A DNA stretch of 64,000 nucleotides from contig JBBSFB010000005.1 of the NCBI GenBank assembly GCA_038239145.1, positions 1-64,000 on the forward strand. The letters run 5' to 3'. This DNA is from PALSA-610 sp038239145. GTDB taxonomy: Bacteria; Actinomycetota; Acidimicrobiia; IMCC26256; PALSA-610. Below, piece after piece: positions 52,362 through 61,687 of this stretch (its first letter is position 1; each line of letters opens with the position of its first letter). A program made the translations under genes and the position numbers. The notes below the pieces were generated by a model. It worked only from the letters and a program-made list of their open reading frames with translations, had not been told where the DNA came from and did not search any database.

Positions 52362-53567
52362 CTAGCGCTCGTCGATGTGCCATGCTTCGCCGCGCGCCCG
52401 GAGCCGATCGAGGAACGGCGCCGCGTCGAACGCTTCCGGACCGAGGACTCCCGCGCCCTGCCAGGCGCCGCCGGCCAACAGTTCGAGCGCGATGACGGGA
52501 TTGATCGCGGTCTGCCACACGACGGCCTGCGCGCCGTGGTGCGCCATCGTCTCCGCGTTGTCGGCGACGTGGTACAGGTACACCGCGCGCGGGTCGCCGT
52601 CCACGCCGGTTCCCGTCACCCAGGTTCCCGCGCAGGTGCGGCCGTGCATGCGGTCCCCGAGCGTCGCCGGATCCGGGAGCGCGGCGGCGACAACGTCGCG
52701 CGGCGACACCTCGACCCCGCGCACGCGCACCGGCGCGGTCGCGGCGAGACCGGTCTTGGCGAGCACCTGAAGCACTTCGATGAACTCGTCGCCGAGGCCG
52801 TACTTGAAGGTGACCCGACGGCATCCGATCTCACGAGGGATGAGCACGACCTCCTCGTGCTCGACGTTCACGCACTCGACCGGCCCGATGCCCCCGGGGA
52901 ACACGAAGGTCTCCGGCTCGGAGAAGGGCGCGGTGGTGAACCAACCGCGATCGCGTTCCCACACCAGGGGTGGATTCAGGCATTCCTCGATCGTCGTCCA
53001 GACCGAGAACGTCGGCGCGAAGTCGTAGCCCTCGATCACCAGATCGGCACCGTCGCGCACGCCGATCTGATCGATCTCTGAGAAAAGGTTGTCGCGGGCG
53101 TAGCGGGCGAAGACATCGGAGAGCCCGGGCTCTACACCCATCCCCACCAGTGCGAGCAGACCTCGTTCCTTCCAGCGATCGTCGGCTGCGAACTGCGCGT
53201 CGCCCAACATCACACCCGGCACTTCGTGCGGCCTCTCCGAGTGGGGCTCGGAAAGCGTCATCGCCATGTCGATGTAGTGACACCCGGCGTCGAACGCGGC
53301 TGCGAATATCGAAGGATTCAGCCGCGGGTCGCACGCGTTCAGCACCACGTCGATGCGCTCATGGGCCGCCAGAGCGGCGATCGCACCTGCATCGGAGGCG
53401 TCGAGACCGTGCGCGACGAATCTCGTATCCGAGCACCGTTCGACAGCCGCCGCGGCCCGGTCGGCGGCGACGTCAGCGACGACGACGTGCTCGAGAACTT
53501 CGGATTCCGCAGCCGCGCGGGCGATCGCGGCTCCTACGCCACCGGCCCCGACCACGAGAACACGCAT
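52362..53567 (-). CDS. Saccharopine dehydrogenase-like protein
   Basis: A 401-residue NAD(P)-binding enzyme: MRVLVVGAGGVGAAIARAA is the Rossmann motif, VVLNACDPRLNPSIFAAAFD the core of the family, and GVEPGLSDVFARYA the hinge to the substrate domain. Relatives include saccharopine, carboxynorspermidine and homospermidine-type dehydrogenases, which act on lysine- or polyamine-derived imines. Its place next to polyamine catabolic genes favours such a substrate. The ATG at 53567 lies 4 bases after the DUF6629 gene, so it is expressed from the desaturase side. Confidence 0.78.
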   Translation of the reverse strand: MRVLVVGAGGVGAAIARAAAESEVLEHVVVADVAADRAAAAVERCSDTRFVAHGLDASDAGAIAALAAHERIDVVLNACDPRLNPSIFAAAFDAGCHYIDMAMTLSEPHSERPHEVPGVMLGDAQFAADDRWKERGLLALVGMGVEPGLSDVFARYARDNLFSEIDQIGVRDGADLVIEGYDFAPTFSVWTTIEECLNPPLVWERDRGWFTTAPFSEPETFVFPGGIGPVECVNVEHEEVVLIPREIGCRRVTFKYGLGDEFIEVLQVLAKTGLAATAPVRVRGVEVSPRDVVAAALPDPATLGDRMHGRTCAGTWVTGTGVDGDPRAVYLYHVADNAETMAHHGAQAVVWQTAINPVIALELLAGGAWQGAGVLGPEAFDAAPFLDRLRARGEAWHIDER

Positions 53568-53571
53568 GGGT

Positions 53572-54279
53572 TCACGTTACGTGTGACGGGTCGAGCTCGC
53601 GTGATGTCTCGCGCGATATCCCGGTCGACGGGTTTGCATCGAAACGACGGGCCTGGCGCCGGAAATGAAAGTTGACCAGGACACCGACAATGGCGGCCCA
53701 GAAACACCACAACGAGATGAAACCGCTCACCGTCATCCACATCAGTATCGGCACTGCGACCAGATTGAGCATGCCGACCAACGCGATGTCGCGGTACGTG
53801 CACAACAAGAGTGCGCCGCACCCGGCGACGACATAGAGCGCGGTGAGCCGGCCACCTTGGTGCAACGAGCTCACGTCGTACGCGATGTGCCGCCCGTCGA
53901 TCGCGGCGTTCACCGATCCCCGGAAGACCGCGACGCCGAGGGAGACCCCGACCGCGATCCCCAGCGCCGCCATCGCCCCGATGAGCTTGCGGCGCGCCGC
54001 GGAGGGTTCGACCGCGAAAACTGCGACCGGAACGATCGCCGGCAAGGCCGCCAGTGCGAAGATGAGATACACCCAGATGCCGACGCGCTCGATCGATTCC
54101 GATACGTGACCCTGCAGCCCGAGCCACACGAACGCCTCGTCGAGCTGGTGCAGACCGAACATCAGCGGCAGCGATGCCAGCAGGATCTGCTTCGGCTCAC
54201 GAATGTGGCGGAGCGCATCGACGCCGATGCCGGCGACAAGTCCCCCGACGACCACGTCTGCCTCGGGGGAAAAGCACAT
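53572..54279 (-). CDS. DUF6629-type multi-pass membrane protein
   Basis: A 235-residue protein with about seven hydrophobic helices. The opening MCFSPEADVVVGGLVAGIGV and the nearby LLASLPLMFGLHQLDEAFVW are signature blocks of the DUF6629 family. SSLHQGGRLTALYVVAGCGA and FISLWCFWAAIVGVLV mark later helices. Function unknown. The gene is 4 bases after the desaturase and 4 bases before the saccharopine-dehydrogenase-like gene, so the three form one leftward transcript. Confidence 0.75.
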   Translation of the reverse strand: MCFSPEADVVVGGLVAGIGVDALRHIREPKQILLASLPLMFGLHQLDEAFVWLGLQGHVSESIERVGIWVYLIFALAALPAIVPVAVFAVEPSAARRKLIGAMAALGIAVGVSLGVAVFRGSVNAAIDGRHIAYDVSSLHQGGRLTALYVVAGCGALLLCTYRDIALVGMLNLVAVPILMWMTVSGFISLWCFWAAIVGVLVNFHFRRQARRFDANPSTGISRETSRELDPSHVT

Positions 54280-54283
54280 CTGC

Positions 54284-55228
54284 TCAGTCTGACCGACAGA
54301 TCGCGAGTTGCGCGGCTGTCGGCCACCGGACGTCAGTGGCCCAACCGGCCCGCTCGAACAGCCGGATCAACGCGGCGCTCGGGTCGACCTGATGCGCCAG
54401 CGCACCGTGCCGGGCCGAGCGCGGGAACGCGTGGTGGAAGTTGTGCCACGCCTCGCCGAACGAGATGATCCCGAGCGGGGCGAAGTTGGTGCTGGCGTCC
54501 TTCTGCGTCGCGGGCTTGGTCCCGAACATGTGACAGATCGAGTTGACGCTCCACGTCACGTGGTGCAGCAACATCATGCGTGCCAGACCCGCCCACAAGA
54601 ACGCGGTCAGTGCACCGCTCAACGCCCCCGTGATCGTCCACCCGAGGAAGAACGGCGCCGCGAGCGAGGCGACGGCGAAGACCGGGAACAGCCGGCTGAT
54701 GATCATCGTGTCGGCGTCGGCGAGAAGATCGGGTGCGTAGCGCTCGGCCGATGTGGGATCGGTCTTGAACAACCAGCCCACGTGCGCGTGCGCGAACCCG
54801 CGCAGCTGCGCGGCCGGGCCGGGTCCGTACTCGTGAGGCGAGTGCGGATCGCCGGGCTTGTCGCTGAAGACGTGATGGCGGCGGTGGATCGCGACCCAGC
54901 CGACGACGGATCCCTCGACCGCCATCGAACCGGTCGATGCGAGCAGGATCTTCAACCAGCGCACGGCCCGGAAGCTGCGATGCGTGAAGAGGCGGTGATA
55001 GCCGACCGCGATGCCGAACCCGGTGACCACGTAGAAGATCGCCGCGAGCACGACGTCGAGAAGGTTGATGGCGTGCCCCCAAAGGAGGGGGATCGCGATC
55101 GCCAGCGCGATGGGAGGGCTGACCATGAGCAACCCGGTCACCAGTCGACCGGCCCGCACACTCGCTCGGCTCGGTGGGGTCTCGGGCGCGCGTTCTGCGG
55201 GGGCGGGCGGGTCCAACAGCGATGTCAT
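54284..55228 (-). CDS. Acyl-CoA/phospholipid fatty acid desaturase
   Basis: A 314-residue integral membrane desaturase. The three iron-binding histidine boxes are intact: HRLFTH, HRRHH and HNFHH. Four hydrophobic helices lie around them in the usual order. Such enzymes insert a cis double bond, usually delta-9, into saturated acyl chains and help maintain membrane fluidity. ATG 55228 is chosen; the upstream frame extension has no support. It heads the transcript with the DUF6629 and saccharopine-dehydrogenase-like genes. Confidence 0.9.
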   Translation of the reverse strand: MTSLLDPPAPAERAPETPPSRASVRAGRLVTGLLMVSPPIALAIAIPLLWGHAINLLDVVLAAIFYVVTGFGIAVGYHRLFTHRSFRAVRWLKILLASTGSMAVEGSVVGWVAIHRRHHVFSDKPGDPHSPHEYGPGPAAQLRGFAHAHVGWLFKTDPTSAERYAPDLLADADTMIISRLFPVFAVASLAAPFFLGWTITGALSGALTAFLWAGLARMMLLHHVTWSVNSICHMFGTKPATQKDASTNFAPLGIISFGEAWHNFHHAFPRSARHGALAHQVDPSAALIRLFERAGWATDVRWPTAAQLAICRSD

Positions 55229-55377
55229 GGGCGTCTCGGCTCTCAGGAAGAAGAGAAGGGGTCGTACTCCGACCAGCCTCGGGTCCAGGAGGGTCGCCAG
55301 ACACCGTGCGGATGCTCGTCCAGACGGTCGACCGAGTGTACGCCAGCGGACCGGCCTGCCCACAGGCGCGCGGGGCC

Positions 55378-56301
55378 TCAGCCGCTCACGACGTCGGCGG
55401 GCAGTTTCGCCATCCGCGCCTCGAAGACGCCCACGATGCCGGCGACCGTCGTCTGCCCGGCGACCGCCTCCTGCGCACCGTCGGGCTGATCGAAGTAGAC
55501 GCCCATGAGCGCACGACCACGCCGCAGGTACACGGCGATCGAGTGCGTCTGGTCACCGCTCGCACCGGACGTGACGAAGTCGTAGGCGAGGCGCTCGACC
55601 GATGCCGTGCGCGCCCACGCTCCGTCGGGCGCGGGCCGGAACGTGGTGGTCGCCGTGTCTTCACCGACCGGGCTCTTCACCGGCGTCGACGGGCAGTGCG
55701 CGGCAACCGAGCGCAACTGTGCAAACGCCTGGGCCCCTCCGGCGGGCGTCCGGTACAGGATCGCTTCGGTGCTGAGCACGACGTCACCCTGCCCGTCGAC
55801 GAGACCGACCTGCCGGCGCGCCGAACGCTGGGACTCGCTCGCGAACGTTCCGTTGCAGAGATCGAGCGTGGCCACGCTCAGGTCGGCGCCGTTCTGGAGC
55901 AGGCCGACGGTGTCGCCCGCGGCGACATCGCTCTGGCCGACGATGAGCGACCCGAGCACCGACTCGTCGGGATCGGCCGGGACCGTCCTCCCGGGCACCG
56001 TCACGCGGGGGGCCGTGGTACCCGGGACGCTGATGCCCGGAGCGTTGGTTCCGGGGAGGAGCGTTGCCGGGGTCGTGGGGCCCACGGGCGTGGCCGCGTC
56101 GTCCGAGCCGGAGTCGCGTGCGTTCAGCACGATCGTGGCCACGCCGAAGCCCACGATGAGGGACACGATCACGAGGCCGGCGACGATCGCGGCGATCGGT
56201 CCCCGCCCGCCCGCCGGCGGTTCGTCGGGGGCCCCGGGGAACGGCGGCAGAGGGGGAAGCGGCGCAACGGTCTCGAGATCGGGATCGGCGTACTCGCTCA
56301 C
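55378..56301 (-). CDS. Membrane-anchored extracellular protein of unknown function
   Basis: A 307-residue protein: Pro-rich cytoplasmic tail, one helix AAIVAGLVIVSLIVGFGVAT (about 37-57), a Thr/Pro/Gly linker of about 50 residues with PGT repeats, then a globular outer domain. That domain has paired cysteines (DLCNGTF and AAHCPSTP) and blocks ILYRTPAGGAQAFAQLRSV and TASVERLAYDFVTSG, which loosely recall the sensor domains of mycobacterial PknH-like proteins; no firm family. The GTG start lies in the left arm of a perfect hairpin (56295-56312). Confidence 0.65.
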   Translation of the reverse strand: MSEYADPDLETVAPLPPLPPFPGAPDEPPAGGRGPIAAIVAGLVIVSLIVGFGVATIVLNARDSGSDDAATPVGPTTPATLLPGTNAPGISVPGTTAPRVTVPGRTVPADPDESVLGSLIVGQSDVAAGDTVGLLQNGADLSVATLDLCNGTFASESQRSARRQVGLVDGQGDVVLSTEAILYRTPAGGAQAFAQLRSVAAHCPSTPVKSPVGEDTATTTFRPAPDGAWARTASVERLAYDFVTSGASGDQTHSIAVYLRRGRALMGVYFDQPDGAQEAVAGQTTVAGIVGVFEARMAKLPADVVSG

Positions 56302-56312
56302 CCGAGTGAGCG
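56295..56312 (-). promoter_or_regulatory. Hairpin enclosing a GTG start codon
   Basis: CGCTCAC-CCGA-GTGAGCG is a 7-bp perfect stem with a 4-base loop, and the GTG start (56301-56299) of the membrane-anchored protein is paired in it. It could limit translation initiation. Confidence 0.3.
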
Positions 56313-56364
56313 TAGGGCGCTGCGCCGGGGCCCCCGGGCGCGGCCGGCGCCCGCGCCCGGCGGT

Positions 56365-56769
56365 TCAGGGCCAGCTGCTCCACGCGGCGACGTCGATCGC
56401 GATGACGGCGCCCGGCGGGCGGTCAACTGCGTACACCGGGTACTTCAACATCAAGAGATCGATGGCGTCGGCGCGTTCCGCGCCGTCGTCGAGGACGCGT
56501 CCACCACCATCGATGCGCACCCACCACAAAGTCGACCAATTGTCCGAATAGTGATCGACGAGGAGCGACGCGCGCGGGTCGGCCCGCAGATTCGCGAGTC
56601 GGCGTAGCGCGAGGGTCGACTTCAGTTTGCCGTCGACGGCCGAATAGATGACGTCGCCCGACAACGCGAAGCAGCACGGCACCAGGTGCGGGGCCCCGTC
56701 GGGACGCACCGTCGCCAGCCGCCCGACGCGGGCGACCGCGACCCGGCGGCGCACCTCGTCGTCGTCCAT
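56365..56769 (-). CDS. PPOX-class F420-dependent oxidoreductase
   Basis: A 134-residue split-barrel flavin/deazaflavin-binding protein starting MDDDEVRRRVAVARVGRLAT. The order PDGAPHLVPCCFALSGD, KSTLALRRLANLRADPRASL and LVDHYSDNWSTLWWVRIDG matches the PPOX-class subgroup close to mycobacterial Rv0121c-like F420 proteins. It probably uses coenzyme F420 to reduce an unknown substrate. ATG 56769 is chosen over upstream codons. It is divergent from the esterase at 56804. Confidence 0.82.
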   Translation of the reverse strand: MDDDEVRRRVAVARVGRLATVRPDGAPHLVPCCFALSGDVIYSAVDGKLKSTLALRRLANLRADPRASLLVDHYSDNWSTLWWVRIDGGGRVLDDGAERADAIDLLMLKYPVYAVDRPPGAVIAIDVAAWSSWP

Positions 56770-56803
56770 GCAGACGCCACCGTAAACGCGCGAGACTCCG
56801 CGC

Positions 56804-58288
56804 ATGGGCAGTAAGAGACTCGTCATCGCCATTGTCGCCGTCGCATCGGTCATGGTGTTGGCGGGATGCACGCCGTTCGCCGCCGCGTCCCGTCTCCCGG
56901 CCTCCCGCTCTCACGACTCCGGTCCGGCGCGGGGCCGAAAGATTCCCCGGGGCCCGCGAGCCGTGCTGAGCGGGCCGATTACGGGCGGGAAGGGCGTCGA
57001 CCTTCTCAGCAGCGCGATCGATCTCGCCGCGACCAAGTACACCCAGAACGAGTACTTCGCATCGGGCACCGCGAGCTCGTTCACGAGCGTCGGCGCCCAG
57101 GGAACCGACGGTCGCTGGGAGGTCGCACCCAAGGATCAGGCCACGTACCGCACGCGCATCATCGTGCGGAGACCGAGCGACCCGAAGCTCTTCAACGGGA
57201 CCGTGCTCGTCGAGTGGCTGAACGTCAGCGCCGGAGCCGACACCGCGCCCGACTTCACCTACGCCGGCCCCGAGATCACACGGAGCGGATACGCGTGGGT
57301 CGGCGTGTCCGTGCAGAAGGTCGGCGTATCGGGCGGCACGGGCATCGTCCAGGTCGGGACGCCGACGGGAGGCCTCGTCGGTGACGATCCCGTTCGTTAC
57401 GGCTCGCTGCATCACCCGGGCGATCAGTACGCGCTCGACATGTACACACAGATCGGGCGCGCGCTGCGCAAGCCCGGCCACGGATCACTCGACGCGCTCG
57501 GTGGACTGCACCCCAAGCAGATGATCGCGGTCGGCGAGTCGCAGTCGGCGTTCCAGCTGACGACGTACATCGACGCGATCCAACCGACGACACATCTGTT
57601 CGACGGCTTCTTCGTGCACAGCCGCGGCGGTGGCGCCGTGCCCATCGGTGGCGGTAGCACCTCGAGCTCGCTCACCGGCGGTATCCGGATTCGCACCGAC
57701 AACGACGTCCCGGTACTCCTCTTCGAGACCGAGACCGACGAAGCGGGGCTGCACTACTTCGTCGCCCGCCAGCCCGACAATCGCCACCTCCGGCTCTGGG
57801 ATGTCGCGGGCGCGTCGCACGCCGACTCGTGGGTGCTCGGCGGGAACGCCGGCCTGCTCCCGTGCGGCGGGTTGATCAACACCGCGCCGACCCACTTCGT
57901 CGTCTCCGCCGCCCTCGCGCAGCTGAACCGCTGGGTCCGTACGGGTGATGCCCCTCCGGCGGCGCCGCGCATGGACGTCGCGCTCGTCAATGGCGCTCCC
58001 GTCGTGCAGCGCGACGCCCGCGGCAACGCGATCGGCGGCGTCCGCACCGCCGCGAACGACGTTCCGGTTGCCGCGCTCTCGGGCGTACCGTTCCCGGGGT
58101 CGAGCGTGCTGTGCTCGCTCTTCGGTTCCACCAAGCCGTTCGATGCGGCGACGCTCACCCAGCTCTACAAGAACCAGGCCACGTACGACGCCAAGTTCGC
58201 GCGGGCGACGAGCCGGACGATCGCCCGCGGCTACGAGCTGCAAGCCGATCGGACCGCGATCATCGCCGAGGGCAAGGCCAAGATCTGA
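56804..58288 (+). CDS. Exported alpha/beta-hydrolase-domain lipoprotein
   Basis: A 494-residue lipoprotein: signal MGSKRLVIAIVAVASVMVL with lipobox LAGC at about residue 22. The long hydrolase domain (PF20091-like) has LVEWLNVSAGADTAPD, YAWVGVSVQKVGVSGG, nucleophile AVGESQSAFQLTTYID, DVPVLLFETETD and His in VAGASHADSW. Such proteins are large surface esterases of unknown substrate. It runs convergent to the transglutaminase gene with a 3-base gap. The ATG has weak ribosome binding features. Confidence 0.82.
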   Translation: MGSKRLVIAIVAVASVMVLAGCTPFAAASRLPASRSHDSGPARGRKIPRGPRAVLSGPITGGKGVDLLSSAIDLAATKYTQNEYFASGTASSFTSVGAQGTDGRWEVAPKDQATYRTRIIVRRPSDPKLFNGTVLVEWLNVSAGADTAPDFTYAGPEITRSGYAWVGVSVQKVGVSGGTGIVQVGTPTGGLVGDDPVRYGSLHHPGDQYALDMYTQIGRALRKPGHGSLDALGGLHPKQMIAVGESQSAFQLTTYIDAIQPTTHLFDGFFVHSRGGGAVPIGGGSTSSSLTGGIRIRTDNDVPVLLFETETDEAGLHYFVARQPDNRHLRLWDVAGASHADSWVLGGNAGLLPCGGLINTAPTHFVVSAALAQLNRWVRTGDAPPAAPRMDVALVNGAPVVQRDARGNAIGGVRTAANDVPVAALSGVPFPGSSVLCSLFGSTKPFDAATLTQLYKNQATYDAKFARATSRTIARGYELQADRTAIIAEGKAKI

Positions 58289-58291
58289 CGA

Positions 58292-59140
58292 TCACGCGAC
58301 GCGGCGGATCGTGACCCGCACATCACTCGAACGCGCCGCGGGCCCGTTGTACACACCTTTCAGCGGCGACACGTCGCTGTAGTCGCGGCCGCGCGCAACG
58401 AAGACGTGCCGCTCGGCGACATCCGCTCCGCTCGTCGGGTCGATGCGCTGCCATGCTCCGGTCCACGCTTCGAGCCACGCGTGACTCTGTCCGGTCACGG
58501 CCGCGTCGATGGCCGCTTCCTTGTCGGGATGCAGGTATCCGGACGCGTACCGGGCCGGGATACCGGCGGCGCGCAGCACCGCCAGCGCGACGTGGACGAA
58601 GTCCTGGCACACACCCCGGCCCAGGTCGAGGGCGGCCCGCGCGTTCGTCGAGACGTCGGTCGCGCCGGCCTCGTACGCAAGGCTCTCACGGACCCACGCG
58701 CTGACCGCCTCGACCGTCTCTCGCGGCGTACGACCGGCGGCGATGGTCGCTGCGATCTCGCGGAACGAGTCGTCGATGGAAACCTTGGTTGACGAGTGAA
58801 GGTATTCATAGAAGCGGTCGCGAACGTCTTCATCGAACAAGACCTCCCAGTCGGTATCTCTGACGTCGGGAACGGTTGCGATGGTTTCGACCAGCGAACG
58901 GGCGGAGACGATGAGCCGGTCATGCGGCTCGTGCACGTCGAACGCGCTCACTTCTGTACCCCAGTAGTCGACGTAGCGCATGACGGGAACTCCCGGCCGC
59001 ACGTCGACGCGATGGTCGAGCACCATCTGCGTCGCGTCGCGAGCGGGACTCATGCGCGCCTCGTTGTAGGACGCGAGAACCTCCCCTTCGTACTCGTAGC
59101 TGGTCACGTGCTCGATCGACAGTCGCCAAGAAGAAATCAT
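58292..59140 (-). CDS. Transglutaminase-like cysteine protease family protein
   Basis: A 282-residue protein with an N-terminal beta domain (WRLSIEHVTSYEYEGEV) and a transglutaminase core: catalytic Cys in LGRGVCQDFVHVAL, His in GQSHAWLEAW and Asp in RIDPTSG. It is the third member of a conserved trio with the alpha-E protein (overlapping ATGA) and the circularly permuted ATP-grasp protein. The trio is thought to make or trim a peptide-like amide product, though its chemistry has not been shown. ATG 59140 is chosen over an upstream extension. Confidence 0.85.
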   Translation of the reverse strand: MISSWRLSIEHVTSYEYEGEVLASYNEARMSPARDATQMVLDHRVDVRPGVPVMRYVDYWGTEVSAFDVHEPHDRLIVSARSLVETIATVPDVRDTDWEVLFDEDVRDRFYEYLHSSTKVSIDDSFREIAATIAAGRTPRETVEAVSAWVRESLAYEAGATDVSTNARAALDLGRGVCQDFVHVALAVLRAAGIPARYASGYLHPDKEAAIDAAVTGQSHAWLEAWTGAWQRIDPTSGADVAERHVFVARGRDYSDVSPLKGVYNGPAARSSDVRVTIRRVA

Positions 59141-60072
59141 GCGCTCCACCTGATCGCGACTGCGTTGTTGAAGAACCGTTTGGCGATCGCATCGTGGGCA
59201 GTCGTCCCCGCGCGCTCGAGCCGGGCAAGGTGTTCCGGAAGCGAACGCTCGAGCTCGGCGACCCGCACGAACTCGAGGTCGGCGCACGCGCGCCCGACCA
59301 CCCGCCGCGGCTCACTGGCCGCGCCGTTGCGATCGGAGGCCGGGTCGAGATCGATGAGGACTGTTTCAGCCGCGACGAGCGCGTGGAACACCGAGCGCGG
59401 GAAGAGCCGATCCAAGAGCAGGAACTCGAGTGCTTTGGATCCCTCGACGCCCCGCCGGTAGGTGCGGAGGTACGACTCGTACGCCGCACAGCACCGAAGT
59501 GTCGCCACCCATCCGGCACTCCCCCATGCCTCGCCCAGGCGCGTCGAGAGGAGCCGGACCGTGAGGTCGACCCGTTCCAACGAGCGGCCCAGGACGATGA
59601 ACCGCCACGTGTCGTCGTGGCTCATGGTCGCGTCCGCAAGGCCGGAGACGATCGCGGCGCGGTCGCGGACCCAGCCGAGAAAGCCGTGCTGCGCGTACAT
59701 CGAGCGGCCCCTGTTGCCGTCGAGCGTGCGGTGCGTGGCGTTGATGCTCTCCCACATCTCCGACGACATCGCTTCTCTCGCGCCGCGCGCGTTCTCCCAG
59801 GTCGCGTGCACCGAGCACACCACCGACCCCGGGAAGCGAGGATCGTCGACGAAGAATCCGACCAGCGCCTCGATGTTGGTGTCGACCTCGACCGCGGCGG
59901 CCGCGTCGGCCGCACCCATCGCCTCGACGAGACGACGGCACGCCGACTCTTCGCCTCCGACGCGGTCTTCGAGCAGCGCATGCGAGTACACATCGAGGAT
60001 GCGCGCCGTCGCCTCGGCCCGTTCCGTATACCGGCCGAGCCAGTACAACGACTCCGCGATGCGACTCAACAC
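59137..60072 (-). CDS. Alpha-E domain protein
   Basis: A 311-residue all-helical protein (DUF403/alpha-E): MLSRIAESLYWLGRYTERAE is the signature opening, followed by NARGAREAMSSEMWESIN, FIVLGRSLERVDLTVRLLS and CCAAYESYLRTYRRGVEG. The stop overlaps the transglutaminase start. GTG 60072. The protein has no known activity but always occurs beside ATP-grasp and transglutaminase genes, so it may be a structural or substrate-carrying subunit. Confidence 0.87.
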   Translation of the reverse strand: MLSRIAESLYWLGRYTERAEATARILDVYSHALLEDRVGGEESACRRLVEAMGAADAAAAVEVDTNIEALVGFFVDDPRFPGSVVCSVHATWENARGAREAMSSEMWESINATHRTLDGNRGRSMYAQHGFLGWVRDRAAIVSGLADATMSHDDTWRFIVLGRSLERVDLTVRLLSTRLGEAWGSAGWVATLRCCAAYESYLRTYRRGVEGSKALEFLLLDRLFPRSVFHALVAAETVLIDLDPASDRNGAASEPRRVVGRACADLEFVRVAELERSLPEHLARLERAGTTAHDAIAKRFFNNAVAIRWSA

Positions 60073-60106
60073 GGCGCGGCCGGTTCAGTCGTCACGGTCG
60101 CGGGAG

Positions 60107-61687
60107 TCATTGCTGCTGGGCCGCCTGCTCGGATGCGTCGGGCGCGGAGTCAAAGGGTTGGCGGGCCAACGGCTCGCAGCCGCGGTCGGCATCGTCGGTG
60201 ATGCCGTCTTCGACTTCCGCGCCGGCCGGGGCGAGCACCCAGGTGTCCTTCGACCCGCCGCCCTGACTGGAGTTGACGACGAGGCTGCCTTCGTTGAGCG
60301 CGACCCGGGTCAACCCGCCCGGCACGACCCACACGTTCTCGCCGTCGTTCAACGCGAACGGCCGCAGATCCAGATGGCGCGGTTGCATCCCAGTGCTCAC
60401 ATAGGTCGGCGCGGTCGAGAGCGCGACCGGCACCTGCGCTATCCACGATCGGGGTTCCGCCTCGACCGCGGCGCGCACGGCTTCCAGCGCTTCCGGTTCG
60501 GCCCGCGGGCCGATGACAATGCCTTTGCCACCCGACCCGTCGGCGGGCTTCCACACGAGTTGATCGAGCCGGTCGAGCGCCCACCCCCGCACGTCGTCGT
60601 CCTCGAGCATGTAGGTCTCGACGTTCGAGAGGATCGGCCGCTCGCCGAGATAGAACTCGATCATCGCAGGAACGTACGGGTACACCGCTTTGTCGTCGGC
60701 CACGCCATTCCCGAGGAAGTTGGCGATCGTGACGTTGCCGGCCCGCGCCGCATTGACGATGCCGGCACACCCGAGCATCGACGTCGGCAGGAAGTGCAGC
60801 GGGTCGAGGAACTCGTCGTCGACCCTCCGGTATACGACGTCGACGCGCTCCTCGCCACCCGTCGTCAACATGTAGACGACATTGTCGCGACACACGAGGT
60901 CACGACCTTCGACGAGCTCGATGCCCATCTGTCGGGCAAGGAACGAGTGCTCGAAGTACGCGGCGTTGTGGACGCCGGGCGTCAGCAACACGACCCGGGG
61001 GTCGTCGACTCCGCGCGGCGCCGCGGCCGTCAGCGTCTGCAGGAGGCGGGACGGGTAGTCGGACACCGGTTGCACCCGGTGCGCAGCAAAGAGCTCGGGG
61101 AACACGTGGGTCATGGCCCGGCGGTTCTCCACCACGTACGAGATGCCGGACGGGATCCGGATGTTGTCCTCCAGTACGCAGATCTTGCCATCCCCGTCGC
61201 GCACGAGATCGATTCCGGCCACGTGCACGCGCACTCCCCGCGGCGGCGCGATACCGCCGACCGCGGCCCGGTGGAAGTGCGACGAGGTGACGACCAATCG
61301 GCGCGGGATGACACGGGCGCGCATGATCTCGCCCGGCCCGTACACGTCGTCGAGAAATCGCTCGAGCGCGCGCACGCGTTGCGAGACGCCCTTTTCGATC
61401 ATGGACCATTCGGACGCCGAGATGACACGCGGGACGAGGTCGAGCGGGAACGGCCGCTCCTCACCCGAGTGTGCGAACGTGATCCCCTGATCCCGGAACA
61501 CCCGATCGCGCGTAGCGCAGCGCTCGTCGAAGTCCTGCTTCGACAACGTCTGCACGTGTTCGTACAGCGCGCGGTAGTCGTGCCGGGTATCGCCGTGCGC
61601 GTCGAACATCTCGTCCCACGCGTCGATCGGTTCATAGGCGTCGAGGAGGTCACCCACCGCATCCACATTGACCCGGCCGCGGGGCAT
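60107..61687 (-). CDS. Circularly permuted ATP-grasp protein
   Basis: A 526-residue ATP-dependent ligase-like enzyme. RPFPLDLVPRVISASEWSMI, ICVLEDNIRIPSGISYVVEN, LTPGVHNAAYFEHSFLARQ and LVWKPADGSGGKGIVIGP match the circularly permuted ATP-grasp family, and VVPGGLTRVALNEGSLVVNS is the C-terminal block. It heads the three-gene leftward operon with alpha-E and transglutaminase proteins. Likely role: ATP-driven amide bond formation. The C-terminal Gln/Asp-rich tail of about 50 residues is not conserved-looking. Confidence 0.88.
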   Translation of the reverse strand: MPRGRVNVDAVGDLLDAYEPIDAWDEMFDAHGDTRHDYRALYEHVQTLSKQDFDERCATRDRVFRDQGITFAHSGEERPFPLDLVPRVISASEWSMIEKGVSQRVRALERFLDDVYGPGEIMRARVIPRRLVVTSSHFHRAAVGGIAPPRGVRVHVAGIDLVRDGDGKICVLEDNIRIPSGISYVVENRRAMTHVFPELFAAHRVQPVSDYPSRLLQTLTAAAPRGVDDPRVVLLTPGVHNAAYFEHSFLARQMGIELVEGRDLVCRDNVVYMLTTGGEERVDVVYRRVDDEFLDPLHFLPTSMLGCAGIVNAARAGNVTIANFLGNGVADDKAVYPYVPAMIEFYLGERPILSNVETYMLEDDDVRGWALDRLDQLVWKPADGSGGKGIVIGPRAEPEALEAVRAAVEAEPRSWIAQVPVALSTAPTYVSTGMQPRHLDLRPFALNDGENVWVVPGGLTRVALNEGSLVVNSSQGGGSKDTWVLAPAGAEVEDGITDDADRGCEPLARQPFDSAPDASEQAAQQQ

